Source: Polyangium sp. (in: bacteria) (GTDB lineage: Bacteria; Myxococcota_A; Polyangia; Palsa-1104). Taken from it: 6,147 nucleotides of DNA. The stretch spans positions 1 through 6,147 of the forward strand of contig JANWLJ010000201.1 of the NCBI GenBank assembly GCA_025450955.1. Reading direction: 5' to 3'. The notes beneath the pieces were generated by a model, which searched no databases, was not told where the DNA came from, and saw only the letters and a list, made by a program, of their open reading frames with translations. How positions within the stretch are numbered: the first letter of the stretch is position 1; each line of letters opens with the position of its first letter. Positions 1 to 5,505 of this stretch are shown here, in pieces. The translations under genes were made by a program, and so were the position numbers.

Positions 1-38
1 ACATGCGGCTCGAAACTTAGATCGGTCGACCTATTGCG
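1..38. other. Short left-edge segment without a recognised gene
   Basis: These bases lie downstream of the serine hydrolase stop. They contain the 8-bp palindrome GGTCGACC (24-31) but no T-run or stem-loop that would make a terminator. I see no coding signal on either strand, though the start or end of a neighbouring gene could lie just outside. Confidence 0.5.
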
Positions 39-998
39 TCAACGACCGTCGAGCGCGTCCAGCACCGCATCGTGCAGAAGCGGTCGAAATATCTTGATGC
101 GCTCGTTCTTGCGGGTCGGCTCGACCCGGTTCGAGAGCAGCACTACCGCCCGGCCGCGCGGCGGATCGAGCCACAGCGAGGTGCCGGTGAAGCCGAGATG
201 GCCAACCCCCTCTTTCGGCCAGCGTTCTCCCGCCGACGATCCCACCGGCGACGGGCGATCCCAACCGAGGCACCAGGTCGAGTGGGGCACGCCGGAAGGT
301 TGCCAGAACTTTCGCACCACCTCCGGCGCGACGATTCCCGCCTCACCGCGCCAGGCCGCGAGCAGCGCGCGCGCGATCGCGGCGACGTCGCGCGCCGTCG
401 AGAACAGGCCGGCGTGACCGGCCACCCCGCCCATCGCCCGCGCGTTCTCGTCGTGGACCACCCCGCGCAGCCCCTCGCACGGCGCGCAGGCAAGAGGATC
501 GAGCGGCAGGTATCGGGTCTCGACGCCGAGCGGAGCGGCGATCTCGCGGGCGAATCGCGCGTCGAGCGGCTCGCCGGTTTTTTCTTCGAGGAGCGCGCCG
601 AGCAGGATGAAGCCGAGATCGCTGTAGACCGATTTGGTGCCGGTGGGAAATTCGAGCGGCTCGCGCCTAACCGACGCGAGGACCGCCGCGCGCGAGGCGC
701 CGAGGAGCTTCCAGGCCGGCAGCCCCGAGGCGTGCGCCAGGAGATCGCGCACCGCGACCCCGGGGCGCGCCTCCTCGTCGAGGCTGAGCGGGCCGCGCTC
801 GACGAGCTGCATGGCGAGCGTGGTGGTCGCGAGCGGCTTGGTGAGCGACGCGAGATCGAAGATCGTCTCCTCGCTCGCCGCGCCGACTGCGGCGGAGAGG
901 ACCTGCGCGCCCGCGTCGAGCACCACGAGCTGCGCGGCAGGAAATACGTCGCCCACCGCGCTCGCTAAAATCTCCTCCACCTTCGCCCAGTTGGTCAT
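39..998 (-). CDS. Serine hydrolase, beta-lactamase/PBP-like family (class C / esterase type), no signal peptide
   Basis: This is a serine hydrolase of the beta-lactamase/penicillin-binding-protein fold. Numbering from a GTG at 1007, the nucleophile motif SLTK is at 54-57 (Ser54, Lys57), the second motif YSD at 128-130, and the third-motif region HLGFTGTS at 270-277, where HLG stands for the KTG/HTG box. LLAHASGLP at 89-97 and the LDPPRG stretch after the third box are also typical of this family. Family members include D-Ala-D-Ala carboxypeptidases, esterases and muropeptide amidases; the sequence does not decide between them. No signal peptide or lipobox is visible, so a cytoplasmic location is inferred, which fits cell-wall recycling or esterase activity better than antibiotic defence. 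I prefer the ATG at 998 (MTNW...) because a weak GAGA lies just upstream. The in-frame GTG at 1007 adds three residues and has no better ribosome site. The length of about 320 residues is normal and the gene looks intact. It is transcribed divergently from the lipase. Confidence 0.9.
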   Translation of the reverse strand: MTNWAKVEEILASAVGDVFPAAQLVVLDAGAQVLSAAVGAASEETIFDLASLTKPLATTTLAMQLVERGPLSLDEEARPGVAVRDLLAHASGLPAWKLLGASRAAVLASVRREPLEFPTGTKSVYSDLGFILLGALLEEKTGEPLDARFAREIAAPLGVETRYLPLDPLACAPCEGLRGVVHDENARAMGGVAGHAGLFSTARDVAAIARALLAAWRGEAGIVAPEVVRKFWQPSGVPHSTWCLGWDRPSPVGSSAGERWPKEGVGHLGFTGTSLWLDPPRGRAVVLLSNRVEPTRKNERIKIFRPLLHDAVLDALDGR

Positions 999-1024
999 CG
1001 GTCTCACATGTAGGTGACGCGATG

Positions 1025-1040
1025 CGTTGAAAGCTCAACG
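1025..1040. repeat. Perfect inverted repeat between divergent genes, possible operator
   Basis: CGTTGA (1025-1030) and TCAACG (1035-1040) are exact inverted copies separated by AAGC. The element lies upstream of the lipase promoter and near the likely leftward transcription start of the serine hydrolase gene. It could be an operator half-site pair or a small RNA hairpin in the leftward leader. There is no T-run, so it is not a classic terminator. With only 6-bp arms, chance occurrence is possible. Confidence 0.35.
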
Positions 1041-1046
1041 ATTCTA
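1041..1046 (-). promoter_or_regulatory. Candidate leftward -10 box for the serine hydrolase gene
   Basis: On the minus strand this reads TAGAAT, five of six matches to TATAAT. No convincing -35 box lies 16-18 bp upstream of it. If used, transcription would start around 1034, within the 1025-1040 inverted repeat, giving a leader of roughly 35 nt to the ATG at 998. This is a weak call based on one hexamer. Confidence 0.25.
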
Positions 1047-1051
1047 GCCAC

Positions 1052-1080
1052 TTGACAAGGTGCGTCGTGCGCCATCAAAT
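1052..1080 (+). promoter_or_regulatory. Sigma70-like promoter for the lipase gene
   Basis: A perfect -35 hexamer TTGACA (1052-1057) is followed after exactly 17 bp by TCAAAT (1075-1080), four of six matches to TATAAT. Transcription would start near 1087, leaving a leader of about 14 nt that still includes the ribosome binding site. The -35 box is part of the short palindrome CTTGACAAG (1051-1059). In DNA this GC-rich, a perfect -35 with ideal spacing immediately before a gene is unlikely to be chance. Confidence 0.55.
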
Positions 1081-1088
1081 CCCCGCCC

Positions 1089-1094
1089 GGAGGG
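1089..1094 (+). promoter_or_regulatory. Ribosome binding site of the lipase gene
   Basis: GGAGGG lies 6 nt upstream of the ATG at 1101. It is the strongest Shine-Dalgarno sequence in the window and fixes the lipase start. Confidence 0.8.
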
Positions 1095-1100
1095 TCCACC

Positions 1101-2120
1101 ATGAAGCTCGCCATCGCGCTCGCCGGCAGCTTCGCGCTCGCGCTGCTCGGCTGCTCGGACCCGATGCTCGCCCAATCGCCGGCGCCGTACACCGCGCCCG
1201 CCGGGCCGCCCGCCGCGCCCACCGCTTTTCCGCGTGGCACCACCGACGGGGGAGCGCACCAGGCGTATCCGATCATCCTCGCCCACGGCCTCGACGGCTT
1301 CGAGAACATCGGACCCATCGACTACTTCTACGGCGTCGCCGATGCGTTGCTCAAGGACGGCCACGTGGTCTTCACGCCCGAGGTCGACGCGTACAATTCG
1401 TCGGAGGTGCGCGGCGCCGAGCTCCAGGCGTTCGTCGAAGACGTGCTCGAGTCGACCGGCGCGGCCAAGGTCGATCTCATCTGCCACTCGCAAGGCGGGC
1501 TCGACTGCCGCTACGTGGCCTCGAACCTCGGGCCGAAGATCGCGGCGGTGGTGACGATCGCGACGCCTCATCGCGGCACGCCGGTCGCCGACATCGCCGA
1601 GGGCGATCTGCCCGGGCCGGCCAAGGACGCGGTGAACGCGCTGCTCAACGTGCTCGGCGCCGCCATCGACAATGGACAGATGGACATGAACGCGCAGGCG
1701 GCGCTCGAGGTGCTCACCGCCTCGGGCGCGGAGGCGTTCGGCGTGCGCCATCCCGACAGCCCGCAGGTGCGCTACTACTCGATCGCCGGCCGCTCGAACG
1801 GCGCGCCGGGCGACGATGGCTGCGCGACGCCGACCGAGGCGCCGTTCATCGCGCGCTGGGATGGCTATGACGATCCGATCAATCCGCTTCTGGCCGCGAC
1901 CGGGAGCATTCTCTCGAACGACGTCTCGCCGCCGCCGCTCAATGATGGATTGGTGCCGGTCGCCTCGGCGCGCTACGGCACCTTCCTCGGCTGCGTTCCG
2001 GCCGATCATCTCGACGAGATGTGCCAGATCGCGGGCGCGTCGCCGGGCGTGGGCAACGCCTTCGACTGTCACCTCTTTTATCGGCAGCTCGCCGATTGGC
2101 TGGTTGCGCAGGGCGATTGA
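1101..2120 (+). CDS. Predicted lipoprotein triacylglycerol lipase, alpha/beta-hydrolase (family I-like)
   Basis: This 339-residue enzyme resembles Pseudomonas/Burkholderia family I lipases, which hydrolyse triacylglycerol esters outside the cytoplasm. The N-terminus is a hydrophobic signal ending in the lipobox LLGC (15-18). Cys18 would be lipidated and Ser19 follows it, so outer-membrane anchoring is inferred. A Pro/Ala-rich linker (about 24-45) leads to the hydrolase domain, which begins with the oxyanion-hole segment AHGLDG (61-66). The nucleophile elbow is CHSQGG (128-133), with Ser130 catalytic and Cys128 replacing the usual first Gly of GxSxG. ATPHRGTP (154-161) is typical of the family. 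The acid is Asp282 in NDGLVPV and the base is His303 in DHLDE, so the triad is complete. Besides Cys18 there are six cysteines (128, 136, 241, 298, 308, 323); C241-C298 could match the single disulfide of family I lipases. The start is supported by GGAGGG and a promoter. It probably shares a transcript with the next gene. No lipase-specific foldase gene is present here. Confidence 0.92.
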   Translation: MKLAIALAGSFALALLGCSDPMLAQSPAPYTAPAGPPAAPTAFPRGTTDGGAHQAYPIILAHGLDGFENIGPIDYFYGVADALLKDGHVVFTPEVDAYNSSEVRGAELQAFVEDVLESTGAAKVDLICHSQGGLDCRYVASNLGPKIAAVVTIATPHRGTPVADIAEGDLPGPAKDAVNALLNVLGAAIDNGQMDMNAQAALEVLTASGAEAFGVRHPDSPQVRYYSIAGRSNGAPGDDGCATPTEAPFIARWDGYDDPINPLLAATGSILSNDVSPPPLNDGLVPVASARYGTFLGCVPADHLDEMCQIAGASPGVGNAFDCHLFYRQLADWLVAQGD

Positions 2121-2138
2121 GTCCGTTAGGTTCCGGTC

Positions 2139-2561
2139 GTGATCAAGATCTGTCCCGCGTGCTCGTCGACCTGGGCCGGTGGAGTTCACTGCGAAGACTG
2201 CGGCGGGCTCTTGCGCGATCCGTTCGCCGTCGACGCCGCCCAGGCGCTGCCGCGCGGGATCTGGGGCTACATCCGGCTGCAGTACGGCGCGCGGCGCGGG
2301 ATGCTGGTGCGGGTGATGGCGTTTCTGATGGTGCCGGTGGTGTTCGGGCTCGGCGCGCGCGAGGCGGTGCTCTGGCCGTCGCCGTGGAACGCGCTCGGGA
2401 TCGCGGGCGCGGCGCTGGCGGGATTTCTCACCTGGGCGACGGTCTACTGGCTGGCTGGCCGCGCGGTGAAGATCTGGGTGCTGCGCAAGGGCCAGCTGAA
2501 CAAGCGGCGGCTGGCGCGCGCGATGCTCAAGCGGGTGATCAAGTCGTCGCGAACGTCTTGA
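2139..2561 (+). CDS. Zinc-ribbon membrane protein of unknown function
   Basis: I do not recognise this 140-residue protein as a named family. The N-terminus has a zinc-ribbon pattern: Cys5-x2-Cys8, a 9-residue gap, then Cys18-x2-Cys21. After a short amphipathic stretch come two probable membrane helices, at about 56-72 and 84-106, then a strongly basic tail (about 111-138, rich in Lys and Arg). Cytoplasmic placement of both the ribbon and the basic tail is inferred from the positive-inside rule. The GTG start at 2139 has TTAGG 8 nt upstream and puts the first CxxC at residues 5-8; no ATG would keep the ribbon. It begins 18 bp after the lipase stop, so the two are probably co-transcribed, but a functional link is not evident. 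Its last 23 bp overlap the end of the oppositely oriented M20 gene. Codon usage matches its neighbours, so I regard it as a real gene. Confidence 0.78.
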   Translation: MIKICPACSSTWAGGVHCEDCGGLLRDPFAVDAAQALPRGIWGYIRLQYGARRGMLVRVMAFLMVPVVFGLGAREAVLWPSPWNALGIAGAALAGFLTWATVYWLAGRAVKIWVLRKGQLNKRRLARAMLKRVIKSSRTS

Positions 2562-3867
2562 CCACGTCGTAGAGCACGTTCACTCCCCACTTGAGCCCGT
2601 CGACGGGGATGCGCTCGTCGTGGCCGTGGAAGAGGTCGCCGAACTTGACGCCGTCGTCGGGAAAGCGCACCGGCATGAAGCCGTAGGACCGGGTGCCGAG
2701 CCGCGACCAGCTCTTGGCGTCGGTGAAGCCGGGCATGAGATAGGGCACCGGCACGCCGCCCGGATCGTGACGGCGGATCGCGTCCGCGAGGAGCGCGCAC
2801 AAAGGCGAGTCGGGATCGTTTTCGACCGGCGGCAGATCGCGCAGGATCTCGATCTCGATCTCGTCCTCGACGACTTTTTTGATCTCGGCAATGAGCGCGG
2901 CGCTGGTCTGGTTCGGCAGCGTGCGGCCGTCCAGCTCGGCGTCGGCTTCGCCGGGGATGACGTTGGTCTTCGCGCCGGCCCGGAGCACCGTCGGGACCGC
3001 GGTGTTCGAGAGCATCGACTGCATCGCTCCGCGCATCCCGGCGTCGGGTAATTTTGCCAGCACCAGATCGGCGATGCGACGCACGTAGAGATTTTTCAAG
3101 AGCCAGCGCGCCGGCGGCTTTTGGGTCGCGGCGACCTGTTTCAAGTAGCGCTCGACGATCGCGGTGCGATGGTGCGGCAGGCGGGTGGAGACCAATTTCG
3201 ACACCGCGGCGCCGAGGCGGCCGACCACGTTGTCGGGGCGCGGCAGAGAGCCGTGGCCGGGCGAGCCGCGCATCCGCATCTTCATCCACACCACCCCGCG
3301 CTCGGCGGTGCCGATCGGGTCGAGCCGCGCGCCGCCGAGCCGCACGGTGAAGCCGCCCGCCGCGCCGAGCGCGGACTCGGCGCGCACCCGCTCGGGGTGA
3401 TGTTCGACCAGCCCGCGCGAGCCGAGAGCGCAGCCCGCCTCCTCGTCGGCGACGCCGGCGAAGATCAGATCGCGGGTCAGGCGCGCGCCCTCCTGCTTCA
3501 AGCGAATCAAGGTGAGCGCGCACATGATCGCCATCTGCTTCATGTCGATCGCGCCGCGCCCCCAGAGATAGCCGTCGTGGATCTCGCCGGAGAAGGCGCC
3601 GTGGGTCCAGCGCGCGGGCTCGTGCGGCACCACGTCGAGGTGGGCGGCGAGCAGGAGCGGCGCTTTGGATCCGTCGCCGGCGAGCCGGACGATCACGTTC
3701 TTGCGGCGAGGCTCGGCGCCGATCAGCTCGGGCTCGAGGCCGGCTTGGGTGAACAGCTCGGCGAGATATTCCGCGGCCGGGGTCTCGTCGCCGGGAGGGT
3801 TGGTGGTGTCGATGCGGATGAGCTGGGCGAGATGGTAAGCGGCGTCGTCGCCGAGCTGCGCGTCCAT
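2539..3867 (-). CDS. M20-family metallopeptidase (aminoacylase/carboxypeptidase type) with an altered metal site
   Basis: This 442-residue cytoplasmic protein belongs to the M20 zinc amidohydrolases (CPS1/aminoacylase-1, ArgE, DapE, CPG2), which cleave amide bonds next to a free carboxylate. Visible motifs are AAHLDVVP at 74-81 (metal ligand His76, Asp78), GRGAIDMK at 103-110 (bridging Asp108), ADEEAG at 140-145 (catalytic Glu142, metal Glu143), GSPGHGS at 201-207 in the lid domain (His205), TNVIPGEA at 301-308 with Arg315, and FHGHDERIPV at 413-422 (ligand His414 in HxxDE). The expected EGG-type ligand is missing: the segment reads ALGAAGGF (166-173), with Ala169 where the subfamily has Glu. 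Asn302 and Arg315, which bind substrate carboxylate in relatives, are kept. The reading frame stays open far upstream of 3867, but that stretch is antiparallel noise over the transporter gene. ATG 3867 yields a normal M20 N-terminus and overlaps the transporter stop as TGATG, so translation is probably coupled. The substrate is unknown. Confidence 0.93.
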   Translation of the reverse strand: MDAQLGDDAAYHLAQLIRIDTTNPPGDETPAAEYLAELFTQAGLEPELIGAEPRRKNVIVRLAGDGSKAPLLLAAHLDVVPHEPARWTHGAFSGEIHDGYLWGRGAIDMKQMAIMCALTLIRLKQEGARLTRDLIFAGVADEEAGCALGSRGLVEHHPERVRAESALGAAGGFTVRLGGARLDPIGTAERGVVWMKMRMRGSPGHGSLPRPDNVVGRLGAAVSKLVSTRLPHHRTAIVERYLKQVAATQKPPARWLLKNLYVRRIADLVLAKLPDAGMRGAMQSMLSNTAVPTVLRAGAKTNVIPGEADAELDGRTLPNQTSAALIAEIKKVVEDEIEIEILRDLPPVENDPDSPLCALLADAIRRHDPGGVPVPYLMPGFTDAKSWSRLGTRSYGFMPVRFPDDGVKFGDLFHGHDERIPVDGLKWGVNVLYDVVKTFATT

Positions 3868-5243
3868 CAGTGGGTCGCGCCTTTGGGCGCCGGCTTGGCG
3901 TTCCACACCCGAATCGCGAGCACCAGGCCGATCACCGCCGCCGGGACCATCACGATCGGCCAGGCCGACCAATTCGCCGGCAGCTTTTTGGCGGCGCCGG
4001 TCGGCAGCACGTGGCCGAGCACCACCGCTTCGGCGGCGGTGCCGAGATAGACGAAGCCGTCGATGATCCCGACCGCCACGCCGGCGTTCTTCTTGCCGCC
4101 GAAATCCATCGACGCGGTGCCCGAGAGCATTCCGTGGACGCCGATGATGCAGAGAGACATGAAGATCATCAGCCAGCCGAGCAGGCCGGTGCCGAGGAGC
4201 GAATAGACCAGGCCGGCGCCGACCAGGAGCGCGGCGTAGAGCACCGCCGAGACCGGGCCGCGTCGCGATTGAAAGACGCGATCGGAGATCACGCCGGCGA
4301 ACATCCCGCCGAGAATGCCGGCGATGCACAAGAGCATGCCCCAGTGCGAGGCGACGAACTGAGTGGCGATGCCGGTCTCGGCGGCGAAGATCGGATACCA
4401 CTGCATGATCGCGTTGCGTAGATAGCCCGAGCAGAACTCGACCGCGGCGATGGTCATGATGATCGGATTTTTCAGCATGGTCAGCGCCACCCGCTTGACC
4501 CCGAGCGGCGCGCCGTCGTCGCCGGAGGAGGCGTCGCCGACGTCGAAGTCGGGGTGGCCGGCGTCCGAGGGGCGATCGCGCACCAGGAAGAAGTCGAGCG
4601 CGGCGAAGCCGAGCAGGATCCCCGCCGGGACGAAGAAGACCCACGCGGTCGGCGCGTGGGTGACGATCACGTGGCCCCAGTCGTAGGCGAAGTAGATGCC
4701 GAGCGAGATGAGGATGCCGAAGATGCCGCCGAAGGTGCCGCGCTCGCGCACGTGGAACCAGGCGGAGTTGACCTTGACGATCGACACCGCGCCGAAGCTC
4801 TGGAAGTACATGTTGAGCGCGTAGAGGACCGAGAAGATCGGGACCAGGTGATGGTGGTGGCCGACGAGCACGCCGCCCATCGCCACGTTCATCGCCGCCG
4901 AGCCGACCGCCGCGAGCAGGATGGTGCGCCGGCCGCCGAAGCGATCGGTGAGCGGACCGTTGATGACGAACGAGACGCCGTAGACCAGCGTGCCGCAGAA
5001 GAAGATGGTGCCGAAGTCCTGCTTCGACATCACGTCGCCGAGCGCGGTCTTGCAGACGTTCAGGTTGTAGCGCCCCATATAAAGGAACGCGTAGGTGAGG
5101 CCGACCGGAAACCAGTTGAAGAACCGGCGGCGGATATAGGCGGCCGAGTGGCCGAGCTCGACCCGCGGCAGCCGCGAGACCACCAGCGCGATCACCGCGA
5201 GCAGGATCAGAATGGGCGCGAGCTCGGACAGCCAAGCGGGCAT
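3867..5243 (-). CDS. MFS transporter of the organophosphate:phosphate antiporter (OPA, GlpT/UhpT-like) family
   Basis: This 458-residue inner-membrane transporter is OPA-like. Family members exchange organic phosphates or related anions for phosphate. An N-terminal hydrophobic helix (about 8-24) comes before the usual first helix, so 13 membrane segments are possible instead of 12. The first core helix ends in MGRYNLNV (56-63). Arg58 matches phosphate-binding Arg45 of GlpT, and Arg276 in SGYLRNAIMQWYP (272-284) matches GlpT Arg269. Other landmarks are the loop 2-3 motif GPLTDRFGGRR (96-106), SAWFHVRERGTFGGIFG (160-176), a cytoplasmic Asp-rich loop (about 223-248), the repeated motif GVISDR (317-322), and MDFGGKKNAGVAVGIIDG (379-396). 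Four consecutive His (129-132) lie in the predicted outer loop between core helices 3 and 4. The ATG at 5243 lacks a clear Shine-Dalgarno sequence. It is the first gene of an operon with the M20 peptidase, and its TGA overlaps that gene's ATG. The substrate cannot be read from sequence. Confidence 0.92.
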   Translation of the reverse strand: MPAWLSELAPILILLAVIALVVSRLPRVELGHSAAYIRRRFFNWFPVGLTYAFLYMGRYNLNVCKTALGDVMSKQDFGTIFFCGTLVYGVSFVINGPLTDRFGGRRTILLAAVGSAAMNVAMGGVLVGHHHHLVPIFSVLYALNMYFQSFGAVSIVKVNSAWFHVRERGTFGGIFGILISLGIYFAYDWGHVIVTHAPTAWVFFVPAGILLGFAALDFFLVRDRPSDAGHPDFDVGDASSGDDGAPLGVKRVALTMLKNPIIMTIAAVEFCSGYLRNAIMQWYPIFAAETGIATQFVASHWGMLLCIAGILGGMFAGVISDRVFQSRRGPVSAVLYAALLVGAGLVYSLLGTGLLGWLMIFMSLCIIGVHGMLSGTASMDFGGKKNAGVAVGIIDGFVYLGTAAEAVVLGHVLPTGAAKKLPANWSAWPIVMVPAAVIGLVLAIRVWNAKPAPKGATH

Positions 5244-5258
5244 CGTGCCGTTCTAAGT

Positions 5259-5264
5259 AGCATA
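5259..5264 (-). promoter_or_regulatory. Weak candidate -10 box for the transporter-peptidase operon
   Basis: On the minus strand this reads TATGCT, four of six matches to TATAAT, about 16 nt upstream of the transporter ATG. It overlaps the rightward candidate box at 5263-5268. I found no matching -35. The whole gap between the divergent genes is only 34 bp, so the leftward leader must be very short or its promoter must lie inside the small rightward gene. Confidence 0.2.
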
Positions 5265-5268
5265 CAAT
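5263..5268 (+). promoter_or_regulatory. Candidate -10 box giving a leaderless transcript
   Basis: TACAAT matches TATAAT at five of six positions and ends 9 nt before the GTG at 5278. Transcription would begin about 5275-5278, at or next to the start codon, and no Shine-Dalgarno sequence is visible. The -35 region (around 5240-5246) has no good match. A leaderless mRNA is therefore possible but unproven. Confidence 0.3.
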
Positions 5269-5277
5269 GATCGAATC

Positions 5278-5501
5278 GTGACCCCCGAGCTGTTCCACGC
5301 CACCAACGACGAGGCTTCGGCGGCCGCGCGCAGAGAGGTGGTCGCGCGCGGGCTCACCGAGCGGATTCGCTTTCGAAATATTTTCTATCCCGAGGTACAG
5401 GCCGACTTCGATGCGCGCGGCGGAACCCGGCTGCCGGCCTGGTGGGACGGCGCGACCTTGCATCAGGGCGTGGACGCGGTGCTCGCGGCGATCGCCGCGC
5501 T

Positions 5502-5505
<4 letters not shown>
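5278..5505 (+). CDS. Small thioredoxin/glutaredoxin-like protein lacking cysteines
   Basis: This is a 75-residue protein with no firm family name. The pattern suggests a minimal thioredoxin fold: a first strand (ELFHA, 4-8), a loop where CxxC would sit but reading TNDEAS (9-14), a helix (about 13-25), a second strand (RIRFRNIF, 29-36), a helix (PEVQADFDARGG, 38-49), then RLPAWWDG (51-58) with Pro53 in the place of the conserved cis-Pro, and a final helix (VDAVLAAIAAL, 65-75). This layout resembles the N-terminal domain of glutathione transferases or glutaredoxins, but no Cys is present at all, so it cannot do dithiol redox chemistry. The GTG at 5278 is the chosen start because a stop-free ATG is lacking; no ribosome site is visible. 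Codon use has the strong G/C third-position bias of its neighbours. It diverges from the transporter gene and its TAG overlaps the uvrB stop by 4 bp. The fold assignment is inference by eye. Confidence 0.68.

Noticed and set aside
24..31. GGTCGACC palindrome downstream of the serine hydrolase stop
   Set aside because: An 8-bp palindrome with no loop or T-run is not a terminator, and such sites are frequent by chance in GC-rich DNA.
72..968. Long rightward open frame opposite the serine hydrolase
   Set aside because: Its translation is Arg/Glu/Ala-rich with no recognisable motif. The opposite strand holds a complete, motif-bearing enzyme, so this is a shadow frame.
1025..1040. Inverted repeat as a Rho-independent terminator
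   Set aside because: It lies between divergent starts, the stem is only 6 bp and not GC-dominated, and there is no T-run on either strand. An operator is the better reading.
1044..2189. 381-codon leftward open frame opposite the lipase
   Set aside because: Its translation is dominated by Arg, Ala and His repeats typical of antisense frames in GC-rich DNA. The lipase on the other strand has a promoter, ribosome site and full catalytic triad.
3121..4050. 309-codon rightward open frame opposite the M20 gene and transporter end
   Set aside because: It spans two real genes on the other strand, has no domain and shows antisense composition.
4554..5270. 238-codon rightward open frame opposite the transporter
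   Set aside because: Asp/Glu/Arg/His-rich translation with no motif; it is the reverse reading of the membrane helices of the transporter.
3868..5463. Open frame extending the M20 gene upstream by about 530 codons on the minus strand
   Set aside because: It overlaps the transporter gene in another frame, is a low-complexity Arg/Gly/Ala-rich translation and has no domain. The M20 family start fits ATG 3867, so the extension is a by-product of GC-rich third positions.
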